The translations under genes were made by a program, and so were the position numbers. From positions 1 to 21,509 of IMG/VR virus record IMGVR_UViG_3300022707_001171: 21,509 bases of DNA; one strand, written 5' to 3'. Shown piece after piece: positions 8,001 to 14,233 of the stretch (its first letter is position 1; each line of letters opens with the position of its first letter). Below the pieces are notes generated by a model that was not told where the DNA came from, made no database searches, and worked only from the letters and a program-made list of their open reading frames with translations. The stretch is from a virus.

Positions 8001-9061
8001 GTTTGCATTATGAAAAGAACCGTGACGCCTAGATCGCCAACTGGGGCGCCGGTAACACCAGATGCAAGTGGCACGCCATCAGCATCAGCCCGATATACCT
8101 CAAAATAGATCTTTTCTTGTCCTCCGGAATCACTTATTTGAAAGTCTATTTGGCCCGTCCTTAAGCCAGCAATAAGTGTCGCCTCTTCTGTCTGCACGGG
8201 GCTAGTAACATGATCCTGAGTTCCCGCAACAATTGAGTTATCAGGGACATTAACCACTAAAATAACCTCAGGGACGCTACCCTCATCCTCTAGAAGGGCC
8301 TCCCAGTAATCCGTTGCAATAGGTGTTATCTCTTGTCCCGTTAAGAATATCCTGGCATTTGTCACGGGTACTGTCGCAATGTCAGTTCGATTGGAGCTGA
8401 TAGTGTTAACAAAGATCTTGCCTGTAGTTGCATCAACTTTGAGCACTTTGCCTACATTAAATCCATTTATATCAGGCTGTACATTCGTTAATTCGCCCTT
8501 TGTAACAGGATCAATATACAGTGTGTCGTTTAGGCTCCAAGTGGTGGTGTTGACGCCATTTACCTCGCCATAGGTAGTTATTTTGCCCTTTCCGCCAATA
8601 CCCAGAGCCGTAGTATTAATGCCAAAAGTGTCGCCCTCTTCAACATCAGCAGCATTGACCTTTAAAACACTCTGAAAATTTTCATCGCCCGCTTTTGAGC
8701 CAAACGATGCAAATACTTCAGGGTCTAACTCTGTAGCGCCGGTAATATCATCGTTAAACGCAATATAAAAGACCTCGCGCCCTAGGTTCTGAGTTTGCCC
8801 GTCCTGTGTTGTGGTTAGATCGTAAGTATCAGTAGTCTCCTCGTATAAAAGCTGAATAGCTTGCCACTGATCAGAGCCGTCAATAACGGTTACTGCTTTG
8901 TAATCTTTATCTGTGTCAATCGCTCGCCATAATTGGCCTAGAAACGTCGTCGCGGACATAGCCAAGATATTGGCTTGTGTATCTACGCCATCATAAATAG
9001 TTTGCCCAATGGAATTCTTATCGACAGTGATCGGCTGGCCATTAGAATCACCTATCCACAT
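5015..9061 (-). CDS. Giant tail fibre, main part downstream of an in-frame TGA
   Basis: 1348 residues from the first ATG after the interruption, but the same frame is open back to the TGA at 9245-9247 and, beyond it, to 9622. The region just after the TGA reads TEGDTLFVSTTAGELT, a module common in phage fibres and continuous with the fragment before the stop. The first half is a series of beta-rich domains, then a Gly run (about 6763-6790), a KGDLYTFDTADQRLPVGADG segment typical of fibres, two tandem repeats of about 104 residues, and a C-terminal beta-sandwich after another Gly hinge. No S74 or lyase motif is present. It sits between the adaptor gene and the LamG gene, overlapping the latter by 1 nt. 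It probably encodes the long side fibre that recognises the host. The ATG at 9061 has no good ribosome site, arguing against independent translation. Confidence 0.85.
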   Translation of the reverse strand: MWIGDSNGQPITVDKNSIGQTIYDGVDTQANILAMSATTFLGQLWRAIDTDKDYKAVTVIDGSDQWQAIQLLYEETTDTYDLTTTQDGQTQNLGREVFYIAFNDDITGATELDPEVFASFGSKAGDENFQSVLKVNAADVEEGDTFGINTTALGIGGKGKITTYGEVNGVNTTTWSLNDTLYIDPVTKGELTNVQPDINGFNVGKVLKVDATTGKIFVNTISSNRTDIATVPVTNARIFLTGQEITPIATDYWEALLEDEGSVPEVILVVNVPDNSIVAGTQDHVTSPVQTEEATLIAGLRTGQIDFQISDSGGQEKIYFEVYRADADGVPLASGVTGAPVGDLGVTVLFIMQTAIMDVDPNDPFQYEVRGQLTEDTTILANQRLRIHYLCEKIGALGGTKSFDLFFGSDHDSFIDAIAPIQIDDVEGLQEALDVSLNEGGLWTDGSTFLKNYVYRENEWAGWPTVDTLDHLEPQPIGDSENSIDPDNFPTTTNVSIVNQVHKFTFTEDVFTQALEVFAPGWDGSTVTKITVFNVTTSEVNIIDNPILDPDGFVALAIGSLIYFSGTQLDISLQIYNTTPASSVDGGWTSSTALPPPASQAFTIDDLVTPTVIELSHTDLDSNDRSTELDGVTSGSIVRIVETGSVNRNIEFIVDTVNTTPINSTEYTVLAGSITNGPQNIRNGRTCTVDIDIPITQPTEYGVKTGFYPTGNPSWATITTELYYDGVLQAGSVDGFGINVIAQQAIVSPDWFFLAVSGGGGGGGGGTGDPSPLVSKGDLYTFDTADQRLPVGADGQLLEANSIAGTGLKWVTPAGGSGDVVGPVSSVVGGVAVWDNTIGTLLADSPGNIDKTNGQFLLTYTGPDSPAFSIDASGSTLAAQPLVDWLILSTGTQIALDIRNNGDAQPWMRVGYNIGGTGKPGIVFGVGVSAGDTNLFREGLDILKTSDKFEAGSAEFFGQVAIDFDGADVQVFRIDASGSSISVQPAFEVVLPATGSQKGFQIINGSDINAWASFEKTFGGGSDPGFALGPGGSSSRDTNLYRSSANILKTDDKFEAATLQIFGTALFSGLVNVEGDLDLVNSSTGKLFVGDGQTITGTEDLINLRIQNTDVFGITFWESATFHMSFRYDGSGTGADNFMGWYDSTDVLIASVREGGTLRYASPFTGTNAEDIPSRQWVLDNAGGGGGAFPITYISGAEMEIPNNSGWTVSAPAATLVDSTTIQYSVAKFDDTTEQGRGFKLKVPSGATNIQVVIKNRRASGSTAANIGFTWNTQLIPNNATVPSWTTANSSFSAATNTNYQEDTIISGTLGSVGMAAGNEYLVEYVRNTIADTLSGDWYLLTLQVTYT
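5840..6466 (-). repeat. Two tandem protein repeats of about 104 residues within the fibre
   Basis: Two successive units begin SIDASGS (near 6464) and RIDASGS (near 6151). They share landmarks in the same order: AQP/VQP, a TGTQ or TGSQ turn, a GxP-G stretch, DTNLFRE or DTNLYRS, and ILKTSDKFEA or ILKTDDKFEA. They differ substantially at the sequence level, so the duplication is old. Repeated modules of this kind lengthen trimeric fibres. Boundaries are approximate. Confidence 0.7.
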
Positions 9062-9244
9062 CTGATCTTCAGCGATATTAGGCAGGCTGTTTGATCGTGT
9101 AGCACCATGAACAATAATTGACCCAGAGGACGGGTCTATCTTGCCTACATCTGCGACCGCTTGGATGCGCGTTGATCCGCCAGTAGGGCGAGAATCAGTT
9201 AATTCGCCAGCCGTAGTGCTTACGAAAAGAGTATCGCCCTCAGT

Positions 9245-9622
9245 TCAATAAATTGAGGTATCAATATTCGCAACTATCCCCTGAAAGACAACACCACCCG
9301 TATTGGCAGGCGCTATATCCTCGCTAGCAACGCCCACTGCATCCATCGCGGCCGGGTCGTCCGCATCCGCCAAAATAATAGAAAACACACTATTAACGTC
9401 GTCAAACTCATCTATATGAACAGGAGCGCCCTTAGGGATGGTGCCGCCGGTATTATTGCGCGCTAGAAATGTACTCCCCGAACTCGACGCTAAATCGAAA
9501 ACATTACCCGCGCTATCGATCTGCATCAGGTGGTTGTTTTCGGTATTAGGGAATAGGAATATAGTCCCGGCTGGGGGGAGATCGGTCGGCGTCTCCTCTT
9601 GAAATAATTTGACTCTGGACAT
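9245..9622 (-). CDS. Tail fibre N-terminal part, ended by an in-frame TGA
   Basis: 125 residues: a short virion-attachment segment (FLFPNTENNHLMQIDSAGNV), then a module with LARNNTGGTIPKGAPVHI, DAVGVASEDIAPANTGGVVFQGIV and DTSIY. In other fibres this module runs on directly into a GDTLFVS-like strand, exactly what lies after the TGA in the same frame (9622 and 9061 differ by 187 codons). The start ATG overlaps the stop of the adaptor gene (TAATG). The fragment is thus the N-terminus of a 1534-residue fibre, not a separate protein, unless termination is used deliberately to make a short form. Confidence 0.8.
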   Translation of the reverse strand: MSRVKLFQEETPTDLPPAGTIFLFPNTENNHLMQIDSAGNVFDLASSSGSTFLARNNTGGTIPKGAPVHIDEFDDVNSVFSIILADADDPAAMDAVGVASEDIAPANTGGVVFQGIVANIDTSIY

Positions 9623-10056
9623 TAGTTTTCCACCACTAAGCGCGCCGTACCTTCAAGGATAATTTCTGCTGTGCCATCTAACACTAGATCGCCATGCACC
9701 GCGTATTCGCGTCTTGTAGGTACAGTCACAACTTCATCGACAATAATATTCCACAGTGGCAACGCATTTAGAGCGACTAAGCTATCGTCGCCACCTGTGG
9801 TTATTTTCTCTACCGAGTCGCCGTCATCAATGATTTTTCCATAAAAACTTTCATCATCGCACTGGATAAAGATAATCCCCCCATCCCAGCCATCACTGTT
9901 GACCTGGGGGCCGTCTAAAATTTTAAATCTTGCTTCTGTAAAGTAACCAGCCGTTAAGACCTCCTCACAAGGATCTTGCGTTTCATAAACATACTCATTG
10001 AATATGCCACGCGCTTGCTCAGATGAGCGGTCTAGTTTGAATTGCTTAAAAGGCAT
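9622..10056 (-). CDS. Fibre-anchoring or adaptor-like virion protein
   Basis: 144 residues. The N-terminal part contains FNEYVYETQDPCEEVLTAGY followed by a WDGGIIFIQCDDES strand. This pattern of a polar turn, 'VLTAGYF' and a small beta domain recurs in phage proteins next to fibre genes. The C-terminus (DLVLDGTAEIILEGTARLVVEN) has a hexapeptide-like beta rhythm suited to trimeric packing. AGGA lies nine bases before the ATG, and the gene overlaps gp4 by 11 nt and the fibre by 1 nt. A role linking the fibre to the tail hub is inferred from position; no named family is claimed. Confidence 0.6.
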   Translation of the reverse strand: MPFKQFKLDRSSEQARGIFNEYVYETQDPCEEVLTAGYFTEARFKILDGPQVNSDGWDGGIIFIQCDDESFYGKIIDDGDSVEKITTGGDDSLVALNALPLWNIIVDEVVTVPTRREYAVHGDLVLDGTAEIILEGTARLVVEN

Positions 10057-10801
10057 TGTCGGAGTTCCTGAGATTAAAATTAATTAATCTAGTCTCTATC
10101 CGACCGGTTGTAGTAGTGACTACGATTTTGACTTGCTGAGCCTCATTGCTGCTATTGTCATTGGAGCCCAGCGCTTTAATAGTGAACAGAACGTCCTCAT
10201 CAGTATTAACGTCGCCCTCTATTTGCAATCCTGAATCAGATTCTATCGTGTAGGTATCGATCGTTTCCAGACCTTCAAGATAGGCGTCAAAATGCTCTTC
10301 AAAGTCATTAATATCACCGATAAACATCTGAATAGTAAACTCAGAGATAGGCGCTGCATTTGCAGTAAAGTAAAACCGAGACCAACGCCAAGTACGCTGT
10401 ATATTGCCGCGTCCTCTTGGCTGCCTGTTGGGATAAGGAACTTCTCTAACGAGAGCGGTTCTTGCCGCTAGATTAGAGGCTGACTGACTGGCTTGAGAAT
10501 AAAGAGTGGGCGCGACAGCTTTATTAAAATCAGGAATGAGTCGAATAGCCAGATTAGTAGCAAATGCCTGCTTAAATCCTCTTACAATCCCGGCTTCCGT
10601 ATTGGGATCTGGGATATCTTCAAAAATATAGCGGGCGCTCATGTTTCGAGTAGACCATTCAGCGGCCATACTTTCCAAGCGATTAAGGGCGACCTCTAGA
10701 TCAGCAGGGGAGGGATTAACAGTAAGGCCAGATATTCTAAGCTGACTATAGGCGTCATTGATTATATCGACCTTGAGTATATTTCCGCCTGTATCAGTCA
10801 T
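10046..10801 (-). CDS. P22 gp4-like tail accessory factor with C-terminal extension
   Basis: The first 150 or so residues follow P22 gp4: an N-terminal helix after a short lead, a ALNRLESMAAEWSTRNM helix (P22: DLEAMMAEWYQDGI), an 'IPDPNTEAGIVRGFKQAFATNLAIRLIPDF' region and PYPNRQP-GRGN (P22: PYPSRMPTGSGN). In P22 gp4 binds the portal ring and forms the platform for gp10 and the tailspikes. This copy is 251 residues against 166 in P22. The added 100 residues are beta-rich with a TIKALGSNDNSSNEAQQVKI strand pair and may hold the fibre adaptor. The ATG overlaps the stop of the preceding gene by 8 nt and has AAGGT six bases upstream. Confidence 0.85.
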   Translation of the reverse strand: MTDTGGNILKVDIINDAYSQLRISGLTVNPSPADLEVALNRLESMAAEWSTRNMSARYIFEDIPDPNTEAGIVRGFKQAFATNLAIRLIPDFNKAVAPTLYSQASQSASNLAARTALVREVPYPNRQPRGRGNIQRTWRWSRFYFTANAAPISEFTIQMFIGDINDFEEHFDAYLEGLETIDTYTIESDSGLQIEGDVNTDEDVLFTIKALGSNDNSSNEAQQVKIVVTTTTGRIETRLINFNLRNSDNAF

Positions 10802-11021
10802 CGCTTACCTTCTCGGGTGGGTCTGCCTTCTTTGTTGTGGTGGTCTTCTTTGGTGTAGATTTAGTTCTTTTATTGATACGACCAACCAATTTTTTAGGAT
10901 CATTAACCCAGCCTTCATCAAGCCGTCTTTGTAAGGTTTTAGCCTCAAATCGACCACTTACACACTGAACACCATCATGAGTTTCGGACTTATCACCTTC
11001 GGAATATAGAACTATTGCCAT
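10794..11021 (-). CDS. Small conserved protein between coat and gp4
   Basis: The start is placed at 11021, where AGGTG precedes the ATG by five bases; the in-frame ATG at 11057 would lie inside the terminator-like hairpin. The product is 75 residues: a small N-terminal domain (MAIVLYSEGDKSETHDGV, with a RRLDEGWVNDPKKL segment) and a Lys/Thr-rich tail. P22 also has a small ORF between coat and gp4 (orf69), so position is conserved although I see no clear sequence match. It may act in assembly; function is unknown. Confidence 0.7.
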   Translation of the reverse strand: MAIVLYSEGDKSETHDGVQCVSGRFEAKTLQRRLDEGWVNDPKKLVGRINKRTKSTPKKTTTTKKADPPEKVSDD

Positions 11022-11033
11022 GTTTTCACCTGT

Positions 11034-11055
11034 AAAAGGCCCCCTTTCGAGGGCC
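11034..11055 (-). terminator. Terminator-like hairpin after the coat gene
   Basis: On the minus strand, 18 bases form a 7-bp stem (one G-T pair, the rest G-C) closed by a GAAA tetraloop, followed at once by TTTT. It begins 8 nt after the coat stop codon and ends 12 nt before the start of the next gene. With only four T residues it may terminate partially, which would raise coat over downstream tail transcripts. Confidence 0.6.
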
Positions 11056-11062
11056 ATTAATA

Positions 11063-12337
11063 TTAGAAAGTTACGGCAACGCCAACGTTAGACGGATTAC
11101 AAATAGTAATGCCGTACCACGTAAAGATTCTGTATCTAAACGTTAACTTGGCTATATCGCCATCGTAAACCATATAGAGGTTTTGGCCGTTCTCCATTGT
11201 GTCAGAAATGACCTTCATTCCATCGAACTCAGAAAACAGATCCATTGGGACAGTTCCACCTAATACTTCGACTGACGATTTATCCCAGAAGATATTGACC
11301 TTTGCGGTAGCGTCAATATTCAAACGCTCAACAAGCGCGCCACTAGTAATCTGAGTATCAATATTTGCATACGCAGCTTCTAGCACGCTTAAAGCGGCAT
11401 CATCTAACGCAATCGGCTTAGGAAAGATGGTGATTGTGGTCGCGTCAGGGATAGCAACGATAGTAAACGTCATACTCTGATTAGTAGGCGTCTTATCTTC
11501 AAGCCCGATAGACTGTACGGGCGTACCTCCATTATCAAATAAGATCTTATCGCCAACGTTATACGATGCTGTCGCTACGACGGGAATGTCAGAAGTACGC
11601 CAATCGACGTTTGCGACTACGCCAGTAGTGGCGTTAACGCTGCCACCGCTAGGCACTTCACTAATTAACGCAGTTGTGGCCGTACCAGGATCGGCGCCAC
11701 CCACAATATTAGGCAAATATGAGCCAGTAAAAACGTTATATTCAGCTATATTTTCACCTATCTGACCCTTTACCCAGGTGGACTCAGGGCGACCTTGAAG
11801 CGTTTGGCGGGCAGCTAAGTCTTTACTAAATTTCAGCTGGTCGCGGTCATTCAAAATATAACAACGCTCTGAATGATACGCTTGTCGTTCGTTCTGGAGT
11901 GCCTGGCCCTCAGCTATAAAATCATAACCGCTGGCGGCATCTGATCGATAGAACAATGAACCTTGGATAGCAACAGCGCTAGCAATCTGCTTATTAAGCT
12001 CAGATGCTTGGCGCCTGCCTGATTCTTTGCCTCGACGCTCCCAGAAACGAATATCACGTAAATCATCAGCACGCTGCTCGATGAAATCGTTTTTAGGTGA
12101 GCCGAGTACGGCGGGGTAGGTTTCCTCAATAATGTCGGTCTCTAATCCTGTTAGATCAAAGCCGTCAATGATTGGGGCGTGTTGTTGAACAGGACGCCAA
12201 ACAAAGTTATTTGCGTTCTGCATGTCTCCAGCATTTGGCTGCTCATACATAGTGAGCGGCAAGAGCTGCATTTGTTTCTCATGTGTTTCGAGCACAGACT
12301 CGAACATCACTTGAGCGATTTTACCTGTACTAGCCAT
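11063..12337 (-). CDS. Major capsid (coat) protein, P22 gp5-like
   Basis: 424 residues against 430 in P22 gp5. Shared landmarks in order are an N-terminal WRPVQQHAPIIDGFDLTG (P22: MPVEQESPTQEGWDLTD), an F-x-Q-RADDLRD block, the ITIFPKPIALDDAALSV segment (P22: VEITPKPVALDDVSLSP), a YANIDT turn and a KVNIFWDKSSV strand. A Val/Thr-rich insertion sits where P22 carries its telokin-like I-domain. The ATG has GGAG eight bases upstream and lies 14 nt after the scaffold stop. It assembles with the scaffold into a T=7-type procapsid in this family. The terminator-like hairpin immediately follows. Confidence 0.93.
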   Translation of the reverse strand: MASTGKIAQVMFESVLETHEKQMQLLPLTMYEQPNAGDMQNANNFVWRPVQQHAPIIDGFDLTGLETDIIEETYPAVLGSPKNDFIEQRADDLRDIRFWERRGKESGRRQASELNKQIASAVAIQGSLFYRSDAASGYDFIAEGQALQNERQAYHSERCYILNDRDQLKFSKDLAARQTLQGRPESTWVKGQIGENIAEYNVFTGSYLPNIVGGADPGTATTALISEVPSGGSVNATTGVVANVDWRTSDIPVVATASYNVGDKILFDNGGTPVQSIGLEDKTPTNQSMTFTIVAIPDATTITIFPKPIALDDAALSVLEAAYANIDTQITSGALVERLNIDATAKVNIFWDKSSVEVLGGTVPMDLFSEFDGMKVISDTMENGQNLYMVYDGDIAKLTFRYRIFTWYGITICNPSNVGVAVTF

Positions 12338-12351
12338 CGTTTATCTCCGAA

Positions 12352-13407
12352 TTACTTTAACCAATTGGAGACATCAATACCTTTAGCCTTGGCTTGCTTC
12401 TTGAGGTTGTAAGCCCCTTGGCCATCATTTTTCTCATGGGCTTTATCAAACTGCTCTTTCATTTTGCGAGATTGAGCATTCCCACTGCGACTCTGATCAC
12501 CCTTCAGCTGTGTTGCGGGCTTAGGTGCTAATGTCGTTCGCTTCGAGACGCCCTGCATTTCTGTGTTGAGCTGAGTTAGATATATCATCGCGTCAAACCC
12601 GTTAGGGTCTGATCTTAGCTTGCCTTCCAAAATAGCAAGCTTGCCAGGATTCTTACCAATGTTATAGAAAGTTTTTTCAGAACCCTCTCCCAATTTAGCT
12701 ATTAAGAAATCTGTGATCCTATCGCCCGCATTTGGGACAACACTCTCAATAGTATTTCTTACAGCCAAATCGGCTTTGTGGTAAGCCTCTGGCGCAATAT
12801 TGTGCTCAGCGGACAGCTTTGCAGCCCTCTCGTAATGCTGATCGACGGCGATAGTGAGTTGCTGCTCTTGTTGCTGTTGGTTGACGGTACTTTGCTGGGT
12901 TTGCTGACTCTGCTGTATTAGAGCCTGCGTTCTTTGCATGTTCCAGTCATCAACGGCGGCATCATACTTGTCATCATCATAATCAAATTTTTCACGCGTC
13001 GGTCGCGCTGGCATCTGATTTGGTGGTGGTGCACTTTGCCTTTTTAGAGCCTCATTTTCAGCCTTAAGCTGCTCAACTTCGCTGCCGTGCCTCTTTTCCA
13101 ACTTGGCGCGCAGATTTCTTTTAGCGGCTGCAACGTCGTGGTCAGTAAATTTGGCTTCAGCACCTTCCGACGCTGGCTCATCGGTTTGCAAAAATGCTTC
13201 TACTTCGGTTTCTTCACCTTCTTCTGTCTCGATCTCCGCAGATGATTCAGATTCTGGTGTCTTTTCCTTAGTCGTTTCAACTTCAACGCTCTCTATCTCC
13301 GTTGCGGTTTCTTCGATAGTGTCAGTTTTAGTTTCTTCGTTTTTAGCTTCTTTTGCTTCTTCTGCGTCATTTTCTGCACGCAGCTCTGCCAGTGTTTGTG
13401 TAGCCAA
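12352..13407 (-). CDS. Scaffolding protein
   Basis: The start is a TTG at 13407 preceded by GAGGA at the proper distance; no ATG is available in frame near the start, and the TTG at 13446 lacks a ribosome site. The 351-residue product (303 in P22 gp8) has an N-terminal region very rich in Glu, Thr and Ser, a charged coiled-coil segment, Gln-rich linker (QQSQQTQQ, QQQEQQ), an all-helical C-terminal half, and a basic C-terminus (NLKKQAKAKGIDVSNWLK). A basic helix-turn-helix at the C-terminus is how P22 gp8 binds coat. Position directly upstream of coat and after portal fits. It directs procapsid assembly and then leaves. Confidence 0.85.
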   Translation of the reverse strand: MATQTLAELRAENDAEEAKEAKNEETKTDTIEETATEIESVEVETTKEKTPESESSAEIETEEGEETEVEAFLQTDEPASEGAEAKFTDHDVAAAKRNLRAKLEKRHGSEVEQLKAENEALKRQSAPPPNQMPARPTREKFDYDDDKYDAAVDDWNMQRTQALIQQSQQTQQSTVNQQQQEQQLTIAVDQHYERAAKLSAEHNIAPEAYHKADLAVRNTIESVVPNAGDRITDFLIAKLGEGSEKTFYNIGKNPGKLAILEGKLRSDPNGFDAMIYLTQLNTEMQGVSKRTTLAPKPATQLKGDQSRSGNAQSRKMKEQFDKAHEKNDGQGAYNLKKQAKAKGIDVSNWLK

Positions 13408-13505
13408 TTGAGTTATCCTCGCAATTGTTACGATGACCTTATGCAATCCATAAGTAGATAGCGTTTTACCTGTTCGCCTCAGTTATTTACATTTTATATC
13501 AGTGC

Positions 13506-13533
13506 TTGTGTATTAGAACTGGCTGGTTATAAT
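13506..13533 (+). promoter_or_regulatory. Sigma70-type promoter for the plus-strand cassette
   Basis: A -35 element TTGTGT (13506-13511) and a perfect -10 TATAAT (13528-13533) are separated by 16 bp. The predicted start is near 13540, about 40 nt before the first good start codon at 13583. It lies in the gap between scaffold (reading left) and the cassette (reading right). A simple ORF scan places a start at 13532, inside the -10 box, which is not credible. Confidence 0.65.
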
Positions 13534-13582
13534 GCGAGAGGGAGGAGGGGGAACTGTGCGAACAGAGAGAGCAGGGGGAATT

Positions 13583-13789
13583 ATGAGCGACAGAAGGCGT
13601 ATAGCATCCAAAGCCTTAAGCAAATCTTTGTCCATGTGGAGAGACCTCAAGGACGAGCACCGCAAGGTATTTGAAAACTACGTCAATCTTGGATTTAGAA
13701 TGTCACCAGAAAAATCAACTACACGCCAACAGTTTAAGCTTATCTTGGATCAGATAGAGTATGAAAACATTCACAGCACTAGAGTTTAA
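13583..13789 (+). CDS. Small basic protein, first gene of the plus-strand cassette
   Basis: The ATG at 13583 follows AGGGGGAATT, a good ribosome site, and lies downstream of the promoter at 13506. The product is 68 residues, rich in Arg and Lys at its N-terminus (MSDRRRIASKALSKSL) with a predicted helical middle (MWRDLKDEHRKVFENYVNLGF). No family recognised. Basic helical small proteins of this type in phages are often nucleic-acid or host-protein binders, which is conjecture here. The last 29 nt overlap the start of the Phd-like gene. Confidence 0.6.
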   Translation: MSDRRRIASKALSKSLSMWRDLKDEHRKVFENYVNLGFRMSPEKSTTRQQFKLILDQIEYENIHSTRV

Positions 13790-13955
13790 GAACAACCCTC
13801 AGAAGGTATACAGAACTGCCGATAGAGAGGGTTCCTGCAAGATTAACCATGATCGTTATTCAGATCGTATATTTATATTACAAGCTAAAGATAGGGGGGA
13901 TGATTGGGATGGGGGAGGAAATGAACAACACGGCCGGGAGAATAAAAATATCTGA
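13761..13955 (+). CDS. Phd/YefM-like antitoxin-type protein
   Basis: 64 residues. The N-terminal 45 residues, MKTFTALEFKNNPQKVYR and on through KINHDRYSDRIFILQAKDR, follow the Phd/YefM plan. This plan is a first strand, a helix with an N-N-x-x-x-V core, a short loop, then an 'I-x-H-x-R-x-x-x-x-I' strand pair that in the family forms the DNA-binding dimer. The remaining C-terminus is short, acidic and Gly-rich and does not resemble the usual toxin-binding helix. No Doc, Fic or RelE partner is adjacent. It may be a transcription regulator of the cassette or a decoy antitoxin against a host toxin. The start overlaps the previous gene; ribosome site is weak. Confidence 0.55.
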   Translation: MKTFTALEFKNNPQKVYRTADREGSCKINHDRYSDRIFILQAKDRGDDWDGGGNEQHGRENKNI

Positions 13956-14160
13956 GCTTAAAGCGATGTACGAAAGTCAAGCAGTCAGCGAGGAGGATAT
14001 AGAGAATATAAAGCGAGGAATAACTGACGACAATATACCTCATAGAATGACTAGATTATTTATGATTAGAGTGAAAATGCTAGATTATAACCTTATTTTT
14101 GATGGTAAATCAGGCAAATGGGAGGATATTAGTGAGAAAGCCGAAGAAGGATCACCTTGA
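13909..14160 (+). CDS. Hypothetical cassette protein
   Basis: The start is chosen at 13909, with a run of six G residues nine bases upstream; the ATG at 13921 behind GGGGGAGG is a close alternative but its spacing is very short. The product is about 83 residues and mostly charged, with a helical N-terminal half (RIKISELKAMYESQ, VSEEDIENIKRGI) and a C-terminal section with MTRLFMIRVKMLDYNLIFD followed by an acidic end. The family was not recognised. It overlaps the Phd-like gene upstream by up to 47 nt and carries the ribosome site of the membrane peptide gene within its last codons. Confidence 0.5.
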   Translation: MGEEMNNTAGRIKISELKAMYESQAVSEEDIENIKRGITDDNIPHRMTRLFMIRVKMLDYNLIFDGKSGKWEDISEKAEEGSP

Positions 14161-14233
14161 TATTAGAGCCGATCGTTTCCTTATTGGCATCCTAGCTATT
14201 ATGTTTATTCTTGTGATTAATAAATGTGTATAA
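14132..14233 (+). CDS. 33-residue single-span membrane peptide
   Basis: A GTG start with GGAGG seven bases upstream (14121-14125), too short for most ORF callers. The product opens with a basic, soluble segment (MRKPKKDHLDIRADR) and continues into about 15 hydrophobic residues (FLIGILAIMFILVIN) before KCV. Positive charges before the helix predict an N-in, C-out topology. It overlaps the preceding gene by 29 nt and the following one by 10 nt, typical of coupled translation. Small phage membrane peptides can be exclusion, holin-regulating or lysis-inhibition factors; which applies here cannot be told. Confidence 0.5.
   Translation: MRKPKKDHLDIRADRFLIGILAIMFILVINKCV

Noticed and set aside
9245-9247. 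TGA read as Trp throughout the phage (alternative code)
   Set aside because: Several good genes end with TGA in compact overlaps (TerS, 1878-2288, 19580-19921, 20167-20463), so TGA is a functional stop.
13103-13411. 102-codon plus-strand Ser/Ala/Val-rich ORF opposite the scaffold gene
   Set aside because: Its composition mirrors the Glu/Thr-rich scaffold N-terminus read backwards; there is no start signal.
13532-13582. Upstream extension of the first cassette gene
   Set aside because: The ATG at 13532 is inside the -10 box of the promoter, so it would not be in the transcript.
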